Below are positions 1 to 8,600 of a DNA stretch of 46,967 nt, piece by piece. The position numbers and the translations under genes were made by a program. Below the pieces are notes generated by a model. That model was not told where the DNA came from. It did not search any database and saw nothing but the letters and a program-made list of their open reading frames with translations. Numbering within the stretch: the first letter of the stretch is position 1; each line of letters begins with the position of its first letter. Source of the stretch: Chlamydiota bacterium (GTDB lineage Bacteria; Chlamydiota; Chlamydiia; Chlamydiales; Rhabdochlamydiaceae); the NCBI GenBank assembly GCA_013287985.1, contig JABDCT010000008.1:1-46967 (forward strand). The letters are read 5' to 3'.

Positions 1-221
1 TCATCCCCCAACCCTCGCTGGGCAAAGAAATGCTCGGTTACCCGATCAAAGAGGGGGATATGAATTTCCACTGCTATCTGGAAACATGGCTCGCCCTTAA
101 GGACAATGAAGGCTTTAAGAAACAGCAGTATAATCTCTGGATCCTAGGACAAACGGGTGAAGTGGTGCCTCTGCAACCGCGCTGGTCAATTGTGCAAAAT
201 GTTCTGCACTGGATGGACTAG
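1..221 (+). CDS. Solute-binding protein, C-terminal fragment (5' end outside window)
   Basis: Only the last 73 codons are present; the first complete codon is at base 3 and the frame ends with TAG at 219-221. The fragment contains LGYPIKEGDMNF followed by a segment with YLETWLALK and QYNLWILG. This resembles the C-terminal lobe of family-3 (amino-acid type) periplasmic substrate-binding proteins, where a conserved hydrophobic pocket strand is followed by a helix ending near a W-I-L-G motif. The tail PRWSIVQNVLHWMD continues beyond the usual end of that domain. The call rests on pattern resemblance only; the N-terminus, signal peptide and ligand residues are not in the window. No transporter partner gene is visible. 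Confidence 0.5.
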   Translation, partial: IPQPSLGKEMLGYPIKEGDMNFHCYLETWLALKDNEGFKKQQYNLWILGQTGEVVPLQPRWSIVQNVLHWMD

Positions 222-240
222 AATTTTAAAAATTTTCACC

Positions 241-265
241 ACAGAGATCACAGAGATCACAGAGA
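241..265. repeat. Short tandem repeat, unit ACAGAGATC
   Basis: Almost three direct copies of the 9-base unit ACAGAGATC lie between the first gene and the thioredoxin genes. The third copy is truncated (ACAGAGA) and runs into the left arm of the inverted repeat at 261-294. It is a simple low-complexity intergenic repeat with no coding function visible. Confidence 0.6.
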
Positions 266-294
266 AAAAAAGAAAGAAATCTCTCTTTTTCTCT
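261..294. terminator. Candidate bidirectional terminator between convergent genes
   Basis: AGAGAAAAA (261-269) is perfectly complementary to TTTTTCTCT (286-294) across a 16-base purine-then-pyrimidine spacer. It sits exactly between the stop of the rightward gene (221) and the stop of the leftward thioredoxin (295). The stem is AT-rich and each arm carries its own A or T run, so it could serve both strands. The stem is weak, so confidence is moderate. Confidence 0.4.
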
Positions 295-630
295 TTAGGC
301 GGGAACACGGCTCATGGCAGAGTGGATGAAGTCCTTCAGGGCTTCTTCATCGCGCAGGCCGACTAGGCGAGCGATCTCTTTGCCATCCTTAAAAAGAATG
401 AGCGTAGGAATTGAAGTGACTTGGTAAGTTGCGGCCGTCTTTTGCGCCTGATCGATATCGATCTTGGCAAATGTCACTTTGCCAGACATTTTTTCAGCAA
501 CGCGCTCAAGAACAGGAGCTAGCATACGGCAAGGTCCACACCAATCGGCATGGAAATCGACGAGAGTAAAGCCCGATTTGACTCCATCTTTGAAGTCTTC
601 TTCTGATAAAAATTTAAAACCTTTTGCCAT
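295..630 (-). CDS. trxA: Thioredoxin (downstream copy of a tandem pair)
   Basis: This is a 111-residue cytosolic thioredoxin, the usual length for the family, that reduces protein disulfides and is recharged by thioredoxin reductase. The active site WCGPC is at residues 30-34, preceded by the standard VDFHAD strand, and the cis-proline loop reads TSIPT near residue 75. No signal peptide is present. It lies six bases downstream of a second thioredoxin in the same orientation, so the two are probably cotranscribed. The proteins share WCGPCRMLAP and the GLRDE segment near the C-terminus, which points to tandem duplication. The numbering of the pair is arbitrary; which one is the housekeeping TrxA cannot be told from sequence alone. 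Confidence 0.93.
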   Translation of the reverse strand: MAKGFKFLSEEDFKDGVKSGFTLVDFHADWCGPCRMLAPVLERVAEKMSGKVTFAKIDIDQAQKTAATYQVTSIPTLILFKDGKEIARLVGLRDEEALKDFIHSAMSRVPA

Positions 631-636
631 ATTGAA

Positions 637-972
637 CTACCATACCAGATCTGTGGAATATTTTGAAGAGGCGGTGTTGATGAACTCCATGATCGCATCT
701 TCATCGCGCAGGCCGACCATGCGCCCCATCTCCTTACCCTCTTTAAAAAGAATAATAGTAGGAAAGGCGGTCGCTTCATACTTCTCGGCGATGGCGGGAT
801 GGTGATCAATATTAAGCTTGGCAAAGGAAACCCTCCCCTCCAACTTGAGAGCAAGGCGCGCCAAAATAGGGGCGAGCATACGACAAGGGCCACACCAATC
901 GGCGTAAAAATCGACCAGTGTTAACCCATTTTTTATCTCGTGGGAAAAATCTTCTTCAGTGAGCTGTTTCAT
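637..972 (-). CDS. Thioredoxin (upstream copy of a tandem pair)
   Basis: A second 111-residue thioredoxin-fold protein with WCGPC at residues 26-30 and the cis-proline loop TAFPT. The N-terminus is a few residues shorter before the active site than in the downstream copy, and the C-terminus ends in a divergent tail (STDLVW). It is the first gene of the pair; the region 973-1030 upstream would hold its promoter, shared with the divergent tRNA-Leu. Both copies keep the catalytic cysteines, so both should be redox active. Divergence outside the core suggests the duplication is old, possibly with different client proteins. Confidence 0.92.
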   Translation of the reverse strand: MKQLTEEDFSHEIKNGLTLVDFYADWCGPCRMLAPILARLALKLEGRVSFAKLNIDHHPAIAEKYEATAFPTIILFKEGKEMGRMVGLRDEDAIMEFINTASSKYSTDLVW

Positions 973-1030
973 ACCCGTAGCATAGGGGATTTTGCCAATT
1001 ATTTTGAAGACGATAATAACGCATGCTGAT

Positions 1031-1036
1031 TATAAT
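1031..1036 (+). promoter_or_regulatory. -10 box of tRNA-Leu promoter
   Basis: A perfect TATAAT lies 10 bases before the mature 5' end of the tRNA at 1047. The nearest -35-like hexamer, TTGAAG at 1004-1009, gives a 21-base spacer, longer than ideal, so only the -10 box is called. Confidence 0.5.
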
Positions 1037-1046
1037 CGTCTCTCCT

Positions 1047-1130
1047 GCGGCCATGGCGGAATTGGTAGACGCGCTAGATTCAGGTTCTAGTCGGGGCAAC
1101 TCGGTGGATGTTCGAGTCATCTTGGCCGCA
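1047..1130 (+). tRNA. tRNA-Leu (anticodon CAG)
   Basis: The 84-base gene folds as a class II tRNA with a long variable arm, as expected for leucine. The acceptor arms GCGGCCA (1047-1053) and TGGCCGC (1123-1129) pair perfectly, with discriminator A at 1130. The anticodon stem CTAGA/TCTAG encloses the loop TTCAGGT, giving anticodon CAG, which reads CUG. The T arm contains GTTCGAGTC. The CCA end is not encoded (TGA follows the discriminator), so it must be added by tRNA nucleotidyltransferase. Leucine identity agrees with the variable arm length and A73. Confidence 0.96.
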
Positions 1131-1144
1131 TGATTCTTTAATTA

Positions 1145-2500
1145 TTAAGGCGGAATTCCTTCCGCGCCTTTTTCATACCAGTCTTTTAGTGCATGCAATG
1201 CTTTAGAGATCTCGTCAGCAACGGCCTGCTGCGCTTTGCGTTTATCCATTTCGGCGAAGCGCTCCCAGTGGATCGGGCTACCAAAAATACATACCGTCTT
1301 TCCAAAGAGCTTAGGCAGCTTGCGATGCCTTCCCCATATTTCAAAAGCGCCGTGTACATACACGGGAACAACTGAGGCCTTGGAGCGCGACAGCAGAAGA
1401 CCGATTCCCGGCTTGATCTGCTCGATCTGCCCCCCTGTGCGATGGCCTTCCGGGAAGAGGATGATCTTTTTTCCCTCGCCCAGCAGGCCTAAAATTGTTT
1501 TAAAGACAGAAATATCTCCTACGTCACCCTGCACAGGATGCGAATTGAGCGCTCGGATGAAACTACCAAATACAGGAGGTTTAAAAAGGTAGTCACGCGC
1601 AAGAAAATGCACCTCTTCCGGCCACGAAAGCGAAACGATCGGCGGATCGAGATAGGAGGTATGGTTGGGGGCGATGATGGCTGCGCCTTTGAAAAAATGT
1701 TCCAGCCCATAGATGCGGTGGCGATGGAAGAGCTTAAAATAAAGCCATGCTCCGCATAATACTACGCGATAGATGAAGCGCATGCCTTTGCCCTTTAGCC
1801 AAGCGGGCGAATATTTACGCACGTAGCGCTTATGCATCTTTTTGTAGGCCTCAAGCACCTTTTCCACAACTTCATCAATCGATAAATGAGAGGTATCGAT
1901 CTCCACAGCACCTTCTGGGCGCGTAAGAGGAGCAAGAGCTCTGCCTGAATCGATGCGATCGCGGCGAGCGAGTTCTTCCATCATTTTCTGGCGATCCCAC
2001 CCCTGCGCTTCCTGCGGCAGCTTAGTTTGTGTCTCTGACAAGCGGCGCTCTGCGCGCACAGCTGGATCCGCCGTGAGAAAAATCTTAAGGTCGGCATCGG
2101 GAAAAACCGCGCTTCCCATATCACGGCCTTCGAAAACAGCGCTCTGACGCGCTGCATAGGCGCGCTGGAGATCCCACAGGTTCCTGCGAACGGCTGGCAT
2201 GGCGGCGACTTCAGAGACGATCGCATTGATTTTCTGGGAGCGGATTTCGAGCGTAACGTCGTGATGCCCTACATAGTAGCGCTTTTCTCCGTTCTCTAGC
2301 CTGATTGTGTAAGAAAACTCCTTCAAGAGGCGCTCTATGGCTTCCTGATCGGATAGATCGATTCCTGCATGGAGAATCGCCCACGCTACAGAACGGTACA
2401 TCGCCCCCGTATCAAAAAAGGGCAGTCCTAATTTTTCCGCGACTTTTTTCGCTACCGTCGTCTTCCCCGTGCCGGCAGAACCATCAATCGTGACAATCAT
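1145..2500 (-). CDS. cmk-plsC: Cytidylate kinase fused to 1-acylglycerol-3-phosphate acyltransferase
   Basis: One uninterrupted 451-codon frame joins two enzymes. Residues 1-222 are cytidylate kinase (phosphorylates CMP and dCMP): P-loop GSAGTGKT at 7-14, FDTGAMYR near 29-36 and the EGRDMGSAVFPDA block near 124-136. Residues 230-451 are a PlsC-type acyltransferase that makes phosphatidate from lysophosphatidate at the inner membrane: a hydrophobic segment near 241-257, the NHTSYLD (H-x4-D) catalytic motif at 279-285, and FPEGHR at 349-354. In Chlamydiaceae these are, as I recall, separate adjacent genes. The start ATG overlaps the cdsA stop (TAATG), indicating translational coupling. It is the last gene of the purA-uppS-cdsA operon. 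Confidence 0.93.
   Translation of the reverse strand: MIVTIDGSAGTGKTTVAKKVAEKLGLPFFDTGAMYRSVAWAILHAGIDLSDQEAIERLLKEFSYTIRLENGEKRYYVGHHDVTLEIRSQKINAIVSEVAAMPAVRRNLWDLQRAYAARQSAVFEGRDMGSAVFPDADLKIFLTADPAVRAERRLSETQTKLPQEAQGWDRQKMMEELARRDRIDSGRALAPLTRPEGAVEIDTSHLSIDEVVEKVLEAYKKMHKRYVRKYSPAWLKGKGMRFIYRVVLCGAWLYFKLFHRHRIYGLEHFFKGAAIIAPNHTSYLDPPIVSLSWPEEVHFLARDYLFKPPVFGSFIRALNSHPVQGDVGDISVFKTILGLLGEGKKIILFPEGHRTGGQIEQIKPGIGLLLSRSKASVVPVYVHGAFEIWGRHRKLPKLFGKTVCIFGSPIHWERFAEMDKRKAQQAVADEISKALHALKDWYEKGAEGIPP
1147..1173 (+). terminator. Intrinsic terminator of tRNA-Leu, inside the 3' end of the convergent gene
   Basis: AAGGCGGAA is followed by a short loop, then TTCCGCGCCTT and a T run (1169-1173). 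The arms pair with a two-base bulge. It lies 16 bases after the tRNA and overlaps the last codons of the leftward cmk-plsC gene, so it would stop rightward transcription from entering that gene as antisense. Confidence 0.5.
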
Positions 2501-3375
2501 TAGATTCTATGCCATTGGAGGTAGAAATAGACAATCGGCGCTGTGAAAATCAGCGAATCCATCATATCGAGGACGCCGCCCAAACCGGGAAGCGCATTGC
2601 TATCTTTAACGACTGCGTCGCGCTTGAGCAGGGATTCCGCCAGATCGCCGATCTGTCCAAAAATACCAATCAGAATTCCGAGCCAAAAAGCGTCCCATAG
2701 CTTTAGTGGGAATGAGCTTCCCGCAAATTTCGCGCCAATGGTAACCATCGCAAGGCTGAGTAGTACGGCGCTTAAAAAGCCTGCAACCGCTCCTTCGACT
2801 GTTTTCTTGGGGCTGAGAACAGGAGCTAAGCGATGTTTCCCCCACAATTTGCCGACGAAATAGGCGCCGATATCGGTGATTTTCGTAACAAGTAGGAGAT
2901 AGACGAGCCACCACCTGCCGTCGTGATCCGGCGTAGGAGAGATCGGATATAAAATCGCAAGCATGTAGCTTAAGGGAACCGCGATATAGGCGATACTGAA
3001 GAATTCGACTGCGACATGCAGTAGCGCCTCTTCTGAGCGGCGGAAGCGATAGAGAAAAAAGAGTCCCAAGCCGAGCGCTAAAATAAAAACGGGAAGTTCG
3101 GCAGAGTGGATCCAGCGGTGCGCAATATAGAAAGCAAAGACTTCTGCGACTGCAACTCCCATCATAAGAGGAATCGAAGGGGTCAAGCCTTTTGACACAG
3201 CGAGGCGTCCATATTCCCACACGCCAACGGCTGCCAAAAATGCCATCACACCTACCACTAGAATCGCAACGTAGGGATTAGATGCATAGCCAATCAAAAG
3301 AGCCGCGCATATGGCAATCATTAACGAGACAAAAATGCGCTTATTCAAATCAGAAAATTGCCGAAACTTTAACAT
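2500..3375 (-). CDS. cdsA: Phosphatidate cytidylyltransferase
   Basis: A 291-residue polytopic membrane enzyme that converts phosphatidate and CTP to CDP-diacylglycerol, the precursor for phosphatidylserine, phosphatidylethanolamine and phosphatidylglycerol. Several hydrophobic helices fill the first half. The family signature in the C-terminal third is clear: SPKKTVEGAVAGF, then GDLAESLLKRDAVVKDS and LPGLGGVLDMMDS, with the metal-binding aspartates. Length is normal. It follows uppS after a one-base gap and its stop codon shares a base with the next start, so the four genes are tightly coupled. Its substrate is the product of the PlsC domain encoded immediately downstream. Confidence 0.95.
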   Translation of the reverse strand: MLKFRQFSDLNKRIFVSLMIAICAALLIGYASNPYVAILVVGVMAFLAAVGVWEYGRLAVSKGLTPSIPLMMGVAVAEVFAFYIAHRWIHSAELPVFILALGLGLFFLYRFRRSEEALLHVAVEFFSIAYIAVPLSYMLAILYPISPTPDHDGRWWLVYLLLVTKITDIGAYFVGKLWGKHRLAPVLSPKKTVEGAVAGFLSAVLLSLAMVTIGAKFAGSSFPLKLWDAFWLGILIGIFGQIGDLAESLLKRDAVVKDSNALPGLGGVLDMMDSLIFTAPIVYFYLQWHRI

Positions 3376-3376
3376 C

Positions 3377-4117
3377 TTATACTCCCAGTCTATGTTCTCT
3401 TCTCTGGTACTCTAACAGGGCATCATGGAGATCTGTTTCACTAAAATCGGGCCAGAGCACATCCATAATAACCATCTCACTATAGGAGATCTGCCAGAGC
3501 AAAAAGTTGCTCAGGCGGCTCTCCCCGCTTGTACGAATGAGCAGGTTGGGATCTTTCCAAGCTGCAGTATCCAAATACCGCGCAATCATCTCCTCAGAAA
3601 CCTGCCCTTTGCTGATTTTTCCCGCAAGACAATCGTCAACGATCGCGCCAATCGCTCTCTTGAGCTCATCGCGCCCTCCATAATTCAAGGCAAGAACCAG
3701 TTCAATTTTATTACCATGCTTGGTCGCATCGATCGATTCTGTAAGGACAGCGCGCACATCGGGTGGCAGCCCGGCAAGATCACCGATGGCTCCTAACTTC
3801 ACACCTTCAGCAATCATGGCGCGGCGCTGCCTGATGAGATTGGTTTTAAATAGACGCATCAATCCTTCGACTTCTCTCCGGGAGCGCTTCCAATTTTCTG
3901 TAGAAAAAGAGTAGGTGGTCAAGACTTTGACACCCATGCGAGAAGCGGCGCGGACAATCTTTATCAAGGTCTCCGCCCCCTTCCAGTGTCCGACCAGAGC
4001 AGGCAATCCGCGTCGTTTTGCCCAGCGCCGATTGCCGTCCATAATAACCGCGACATGCGAAGGGATGCGCGATGTATCCAGTTCCAACTCTGCGACTTCC
4101 TCAACTAAGGTATTCAA
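3377..4117 (-). CDS. uppS: Undecaprenyl diphosphate synthase (cis-prenyltransferase)
   Basis: This 246-residue protein condenses isopentenyl diphosphate onto farnesyl diphosphate to make the C55 lipid carrier for peptidoglycan and surface polysaccharides. The catalytic MDGNRRWAKRRG block is at residues 26-37, with aspartate 27 as the catalytic residue. RTSGESRLSNF and the LWPDF segment near the C-terminus complete the family signature. The 14-residue extension before the conserved core is unremarkable. The start ATG overlaps the purA stop by four bases (ATGA), a classic coupling arrangement. Confidence 0.96.
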   Translation of the reverse strand: MNTLVEEVAELELDTSRIPSHVAVIMDGNRRWAKRRGLPALVGHWKGAETLIKIVRAASRMGVKVLTTYSFSTENWKRSRREVEGLMRLFKTNLIRQRRAMIAEGVKLGAIGDLAGLPPDVRAVLTESIDATKHGNKIELVLALNYGGRDELKRAIGAIVDDCLAGKISKGQVSEEMIARYLDTAAWKDPNLLIRTSGESRLSNFLLWQISYSEMVIMDVLWPDFSETDLHDALLEYQRREHRLGV

Positions 4118-5412
4118 GCAAACTCTCCCTTCTCAACAAAGAGAGTCTGATTGTGGTCTGGACCCACGGAGAGAATATGGATGGGAAGATCGATGAGTTC
4201 TTCAACGCGCTCGAGATAGCGACGCGCATTTGAAGGAAGTCCCTTCCACGTTTTGACAGAGCTTGTGGATTCGCACCATCCCTCTAACACTTCATAAATC
4301 GGTTCGAGACGAGTAAAATCCTCCGTCAACACAGGCGGCTTTTCCAGCACCTGTCCATCGAGTCTATACCCGACGCATACCTTGATGTGCTCAAGCTTAT
4401 CGAGCACATCCAGCTTAGTGAGGGCAATGAGATCCACCCCGCTGATCTGCGCGGTAAAGCGCACAAGAGGCGCGTCAAACCAGCCGATGCGGCGCTTGCG
4501 ACCGGTTGTCGTCCCAATCTCGCGCGCCTCTTCACAGCTTAAAAAATTCTTCAATTCTTCTTCGGAAAGAGCAGTGGGCAGCGGACCTGCTCCCACACGC
4601 GTAGTATAGGCTTTGACAACTCCAAGAGTCTCATCAATAGCACTCGTTCCGACACCGGCTCCCATGCATACTCCCGCAGCAATCGCCGACGAAGAGGTGA
4701 CATACGGCACCGTTCCAAACGTGACATCCAGGAGAGATCCATGCGCCCCTTCAAAGAGCACATTCTCGTCGCGCTTCAGCACAGCCGCAAGGCGGCCTTC
4801 TACATCGCCCACATATTTTTTTAAGCGTTCGCCATATGCAGCATACTCCTTATATAAGGAGTCAAAGTCGAGCGCAGGGGCGTTAAATAATTTTTGCAAC
4901 TCAAGGTTTTTCATTTCCACGAGCTGGGCCAGTCTGTCTTTTAGATGAACTGGAGCGATCAACTCAGCAATGCGGACGCCGATGCGCGCTGCGCGATCCT
5001 GGTAGCAGGGGCCGATACCACGGCCTGTAGTTCCCAAAGCCGCACTGCCCTTCAGCTGCTCATAGAGCTTGTCGAGCTGCCGATGAAAAGAGAAGACCAC
5101 TTGAGCATAGGGAGAGATCCAGAGCCGTCCCTCCAGAGAGATGCCCCTCCCTTCTAATTTTTGAATTTCTTCTATTAAGGAGGGAGGCTCAATGGCCGTA
5201 CCTGCACCAATATAACAGTGAGTATGAGGGTAGAGAACACCAGAGGGGATAAGGTGGAAAGCGTAGGAGCCCCCTTCGCGCTGAACAGTGTGTCCGGCGT
5301 TGCTGCCGCCGTGGGAGCGGACGACGTGGGAGGCGGATTCGGCGAGGAGGTCGACAATTTTGCCTTTGCCCTCATCGCCCCATTGCAGGCCTATAACAAT
5401 AATTCCAGGCAT
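4114..5412 (-). CDS. purA: Adenylosuccinate synthetase
   Basis: This 432-residue enzyme catalyses the GTP-dependent joining of IMP and aspartate, the first step from IMP to AMP. The N-terminus carries the P-loop-like WGDEGKGK (residues 11-18) with the catalytic aspartate, followed by HVVRSHGGSNAGHTV. Further signatures are GTTGRGIGPCYQDRAARIG and GTTTGRKRRIGWFD. Length and motif order are normal. It is the promoter-proximal gene of a coupled operon with uppS, cdsA and cmk-plsC. I recall purA as generally absent from Chlamydiaceae, which import nucleotides, so its presence suggests a somewhat broader purine interconversion capacity. Confidence 0.96.
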   Translation of the reverse strand: MPGIIVIGLQWGDEGKGKIVDLLAESASHVVRSHGGSNAGHTVQREGGSYAFHLIPSGVLYPHTHCYIGAGTAIEPPSLIEEIQKLEGRGISLEGRLWISPYAQVVFSFHRQLDKLYEQLKGSAALGTTGRGIGPCYQDRAARIGVRIAELIAPVHLKDRLAQLVEMKNLELQKLFNAPALDFDSLYKEYAAYGERLKKYVGDVEGRLAAVLKRDENVLFEGAHGSLLDVTFGTVPYVTSSSAIAAGVCMGAGVGTSAIDETLGVVKAYTTRVGAGPLPTALSEEELKNFLSCEEAREIGTTTGRKRRIGWFDAPLVRFTAQISGVDLIALTKLDVLDKLEHIKVCVGYRLDGQVLEKPPVLTEDFTRLEPIYEVLEGWCESTSSVKTWKGLPSNARRYLERVEELIDLPIHILSVGPDHNQTLFVEKGEFA

Positions 5413-5481
5413 TCCAACCTTTTACTTACAAAACATGAGAGTTTTACCATAGGGCTCCCGTTGTTGGGAATCGAAAAACAA

Positions 5482-5512
5482 CGTGCCCGTGCCCGTGTGC
5501 GTGCCCGTGCCC
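5482..5512. repeat. CGTGCC hexanucleotide tandem repeat
   Basis: About five imperfect copies of CGTGCC (one reads CGTGTG) run through the gap between the divergent purA and secDF genes and end in an A run at 5513-5519. The stretch is far more GC-rich than its surroundings. No open frame of note uses it. It may be a slippage-prone microsatellite. Confidence 0.7.
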
Positions 5513-5554
5513 AAAAAAAGCTCCAATCCTCAAAAAAATAAAAAATTATTTCGG

Positions 5555-5584
5555 TAGACATTATCGAATTCGATGCATTACCCT
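5555..5584 (+). promoter_or_regulatory. Candidate secDF promoter with internal palindrome
   Basis: TAGACA at 5555-5560 is a good -35-like hexamer, followed after 18 bases by the poor -10 candidate TACCCT. Between them lies the perfect 12-base palindrome ATCGAATTCGAT (5563-5574), positioned like an operator. The weak -10 keeps confidence low. The ribosome-binding site AGGA just before the ATG at 5623 is convincing. Confidence 0.3.
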
Positions 5585-5622
5585 CTTGTGGGTGGCGTCG
5601 TCTATGCGCCTATTTAGGAAAA

Positions 5623-8600
5623 ATGGAAAAGCAAAAACGTTGGCAAAAGTATCTCATCATTACAGTTCTCGTACTGACTGTATATAACATACTCCCTACT
5701 CTCTTCTTCTATACGAAGCCGCTTAAGGCTCCGGTTGATTCGGCGCGCGCGGATAAGATCTCCGAAGCGATTTTCACTCGCGTCAACTCGCTAGAAGACG
5801 ATGCGAAGAAATGGCTCGCGTCATACTGTAAACTCCTGAATATCAAGCCTCAATCGATTGGTTTCGATGCGCAAAACCCGCAATACATTTCTCTTACTTT
5901 CAAAAATAGCGCCGAAGCCGACAAGCTGCGCACCAATCTCCCGCGCGCCGGCTCGCTGATTCCTTTTGTACCAGGCCAGCTTTCCGTCTACGACACCTCA
6001 TCAAAAGAATCTTCAAAGACTGTCGTTGTCCAGCGCAAAATCCCCGTTCATCTTACCGAAGCGGAGAAGCAGAACTATTTCCAATTCTCAGAAAAATTTG
6101 ACAAAACCGGCTCGCCTACCCCTCTCTATCGCGCGCTCATATTCGACCGCGCTCTGCAAGTCGGTCTCGCTGTCGGCGGTATCAGTGAAAATGGACAGCT
6201 CACTCAAGCCGCAATTGCCGGTGCAAGTGGCGCACAAGGCCGCGACCTCCTGCTAAGGCTTGCTCATAACATCCAGTCTTTTGTGAGCGTGAGCGGCGAA
6301 CAGACTCCGTTTGCTAAACGCTATTTTGCCTCATTTTCACAAGTCGATACAGCTGATCGCTCAGCATTTATCCAAAACTTCCTCAGCGTACTGGAACAGA
6401 GTAAAGATCAGGTCAGACTAGAGCGCATCGCCCTGCAATCTGAAGCGCAAACCCTTCAGGCGCAAGGCACCTTCCTCGACACCGTAAAACAGCAGAAGCT
6501 AGAACAGCTCCTTTCACAAGAAAAGACGCTCTCAAATGCTGAAACTATCGTTAGACGCAATACCAGCGCCTTTGCTGCGGGTGCGCAACCTTGGCATGAA
6601 AATAAATGGGCTTCAGAGCTTGAAGAAAGTTCGCTTAAAGCACAGGGCTCAGGTTCAAAGGTACAAACGATCTCTCTTCAGGGCCGCAATCCTTTTATCA
6701 GCGCCCTTTCCATCAATTGGAGCAATGAAACCATCGACTTGACACTGCAACCCGATTTAGGTGCATGGCGCAAAGAGCTCGATGAAACAGGAAAAAACAG
6801 CTTAAGAGATCAGCTCGACCAGCTCGTTTTCAACGAAATTGCCTACGATGCACGCCTGGCGGGCGAAAAAATCACCCCTATTGGAACCGGTTTTCAAATC
6901 AGTTTAAGCGACCTGCAAGGCAGCAGCAGCTTCCTCGCACTGCGCCTTTCCAACATCGCTAAAGCCAGAGCCCAGTCTCTGCTCCGCACCCTGCAAGAAA
7001 ATTGGCATCCTAAACATCCTGACCTCGCCAAAGACGTATTCCCGATCATGGATTACGAGACCTACTCTGCACTTCCGGATAGCCAGCGCGCCCTCGGCCT
7101 CATTGTTTATGCTCCTGCGAGCAGTAAACAAGCGAATACCAACGGCTTCCGCATGAACTCCGTTTATGTGATTGCAAAAGGACTCGATCGCATCGTCCAA
7201 AGACTGAACAACCAGTCTCAATCAGCCGAAGCACAGCAGTTCTTTAAAGATTTCGGCGCACTGCGCGAGCTTCTGCAAAATAATGATATGATGGGCTATC
7301 CAGGCAGTCTGCTCACCTATGGTAAACAGTATGCCGGCGACTTCATCTTTGAAGGCGAAGACTACTATCAGACGCTTGTTAAAGCAACGCGCGAAGACTT
7401 TGCTGTCCGCGGCACAAAGCGCTATGGCGTTCTTGAACTTTCAAACGTGCAACAGCGCATCCTGACAGAAAATAAGATCGACAACCATATCCACGAAGAT
7501 CTCCTCAAGTGGCGCGACGATTACCATGCCGCACAACTCGGTCTGGGCGGAGCCACCCCCTATGATGTTCCCAAACCGACGCAAAATGCATTCCTGAGCA
7601 ACATGAAGCTCAGCCTGGTCAAATACTTCCGCGGCGATGATCGCAAGATCCTCCACTGGGGTCTCGACCTGTCCGGCGGAAAGACCATCCAACTCGAACT
7701 ACGCGATCAGAACAACCGCGTGGTCACGAATGAAGACGACCTCAACCAAGGCATCAACGAGCTCTACACACGCGTCAATAAAATGGGCGTGTCCGAAGTC
7801 AGCATCCGCCGAGAAGGCAATTTCATCACGCTCGACTTCCCCGGTTCACAAGAACTCTCTGCAAGCGAGCTGATCAAAGCATCTACGATGTATTTCCACA
7901 TCGCGAATGAGAAATTTGGCTCTCGCAATACGCAGCTTGCCCGTTACGTCACTCAGTTCCTGCAAGAAGTGTGGAATGAAGCTGTTGTAACCGGACGCAA
8001 AAGCGCAGAAGACATCAATCAGATCGCGTGGAAGCATCTACAAGGCGATTCCATCAACCCAGACAACGCCGAACCGCGTAGCGAATCGGCAAAAGTTCTT
8101 TACGACAACGGCTTGCGTCTGGCTAGCCCATTTGACAGTTTAAGCAACGTCTACAACGACGCCCTCAGCCGTATTGCGGTTATCCGCGGCGACAGCTTCA
8201 CCGACTGGTATGGTCAGACCAATCCTCTGATGATTATCTTCCACAACTACGCAGTAGAAGGCTCGAACCTGAAAAACGTCCAAGCCGGCTACGATCCTTC
8301 AAAAGGCAACTTCCTCCTCTTTGAAATCAAAGGGAAAGAGACGCTCAAGAGCGGAGAAAAGATCAATGCAAGAGACGATCTCTATGCGTGGACCTCACAA
8401 TTCTCTAAAGACAAAGTAGCAGGCACTGTCAATGCGACTTATTCGCAAAACGAAGGCTGGCGCATGGCCGTCATCCTCAACGACAGCATCATTACAGCGC
8501 CTACGCTGACCTTCCCGATCCGCGATGGCGGTTCGATTGAGGGCAGCTTCACGCAGCGCGAAGTCAGCAAGTTAGAAGCGGATTTGAAGGCGGGCTCGCT

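Noticed and set aside
2606-3220. 204-codon frame on the same strand as cdsA but out of frame
   Set aside because: Arg/Ser-rich out-of-frame translation of the cdsA coding sequence.
5482-5512. CRISPR-like or REP-like element
   Set aside because: Units are only six bases with no spacers; it is a simple tandem repeat.
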